This document shows, in pieces, positions 5,364 through 5,835 of a stretch of 5,835 nucleotides of DNA (positions are counted from its first letter, which is position 1; every line of letters begins with the position of its first letter). Under the pieces are notes generated by a model, which saw only the letters and a program-made list of their open reading frames with translations, was not told where the DNA came from and did no database searches. The position numbers and the translations under genes were made by a program. The stretch spans positions 1 through 5,835 of the forward strand of contig JAIDKP010000023.1 of NCBI GenBank assembly GCA_029051445.1. Direction: 5' to 3'. Origin of the DNA: Muribaculaceae bacterium (lineage in GTDB: Bacteria > Bacteroidota > Bacteroidia > Bacteroidales > Muribaculaceae).

Positions 5364-5835
5364 TCAACCGTTCAACGACTCAAGATCCATAACAGCCAGC
5401 TCCCAGATACTCATAGCGTTCTCCAGACGCCTTGTGACCGATGAATGCTCCTCAAGCACATCGGCCGACACCTCGCCGGCTGCAAGCCTGGCCTCAACCG
5501 CCTTTTGCTCGGCCTCAAGCCTCGCGATTTCGGCTTCCGCTTCAGCCACTTTCTTCGCCGCACGCTTTTTCACCTTGTCGCGCTCACGCTGCTCTGCATA
5601 AGTCAGCTTCGGTGCCGCCGGTGTCTGCGCATCCTTTGCAGCCTGAGCCGCCTTCTCTCCCTGCTTGTCTTTTTTCTCCTTCACCTCCGGCACGGCCGAT
5701 CGCTCAAGCTCCGACAGCGAGGCAAGGCGCTTCTTTTCAAGGAACTCATAAATTCCGCCAAGGCATTCCCTCACCCTTCCTCCACCGAACTCGTAGACCT
5801 TCTCAACAAGCCCGTCGAGAAACTCGCGGTCATGG
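5364..5835 (-). CDS. ABC-F family ATPase (Uup/EttA-like), C-terminal part, 5' end cut by window edge
   Basis: The last 156 residues of an ABC-F protein are visible on the minus strand. ABC-F proteins are soluble twin-ATPase factors that bind ribosomes and relieve stalled or misassembled states; some give antibiotic resistance. The fragment opens with HDREFLDGLV, containing the H-loop histidine that ends the second ATPase domain, then VYEFGGGRVRECLGGIYEF, which closes the domain. A charged linker leads to TYAEQRERDKVKKRAAKKV and two heptad-rich helices (about 79-117 and 123-152) separated by LAAGEVSADV, forming the antiparallel coiled-coil C-terminal domain of the Uup type. A GTG at 5774-5772 could be mistaken for a start, but the frame is open through it to the window edge and carries family sequence. 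Which ABC-F subgroup it belongs to cannot be settled without the ATPase domains. Its stop is 5 bp from the convergent small gene. Confidence 0.9.
   Translation of the reverse strand, partial: HDREFLDGLVEKVYEFGGGRVRECLGGIYEFLEKKRLASLSELERSAVPEVKEKKDKQGEKAAQAAKDAQTPAAPKLTYAEQRERDKVKKRAAKKVAEAEAEIARLEAEQKAVEARLAAGEVSADVLEEHSSVTRRLENAMSIWELAVMDLESLNG

Noticed and set aside
5772..5774. GTG as the start of an independent 136-residue minus-strand protein
   Set aside because: The frame is open upstream to the window edge and encodes HDREFL and VYEFGGGR, which belong to the ABC-F ATPase domain, so the gene is truncated by the window.
1..5835. CRISPR arrays, tRNA or rRNA genes, insertion sequences, toxin-antitoxin or defence modules
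   Set aside because: I saw no regularly spaced repeats, no tRNA cloverleaf sequence, no transposase or integrase motifs and no defence-gene signatures on either strand by eye.

Overview
The window looks like chromosomal DNA from a Bacteroidales-type bacterium (phylum Bacteroidota). A Muribaculaceae-like genome is possible, but that is inference. The evidence is the gene families (a DUF5106-plus-thioredoxin-like exported protein and a Bacteroidota-style ClpC with an acidic linker), the lack of Shine-Dalgarno sequences before most starts, candidate -7 elements of the TAnnTTTG type, and a GC content that looks like roughly 50%. I see no phage, transposon, integron, CRISPR, tRNA or rRNA signature.

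Layout. Positions 1-1814 (minus strand) hold the first 604 residues of an AAA+ unfoldase, ClpC. The gene runs off the left edge, and every plus-strand ORF over this stretch is a shadow of it. A 132-bp divergent intergenic region (1815-1946) contains two abutting dyad symmetries and a T-rich tract. On the plus strand follow an exported thioredoxin-fold protein with an N-terminal DUF5106-like region (1947-2828) and, overlapping it by ATGA, an RsmF/NOP2-type RNA m5C methyltransferase (2825-4191). The methyltransferase is split: its catalytic part stops at 3787, while its C-terminal RNA-binding part continues in the -1 frame to 4191. Next come a Crp/Fnr-family regulator (4303-5022) with a perfect 10-bp inverted repeat just before its start, a clear intrinsic terminator (about 5051-5085), and a small unrecognised protein (5119-5358). 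At the right edge, on the minus strand, is the last 156 residues of an ABC-F ATPase with its C-terminal coiled coil (5364-5835).

Functional picture. This is mostly housekeeping DNA: protein quality control (ClpC), envelope redox or thioredoxin-fold chemistry, rRNA modification, a one-component regulator and a ribosome-associated ATPase. I found no convincing novel multi-gene system. The most interesting point is the break in the methyltransferase. A one-base contraction of a C run at 3723-3726 explains it simply. However, the overlap also carries a TTTAAAC heptamer in exactly the phase needed for -1 ribosomal frameshifting, so a true frameshift, an assembly error and a recoding event should be told apart. 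The dyads before the regulator and between the divergent genes are the next best leads.
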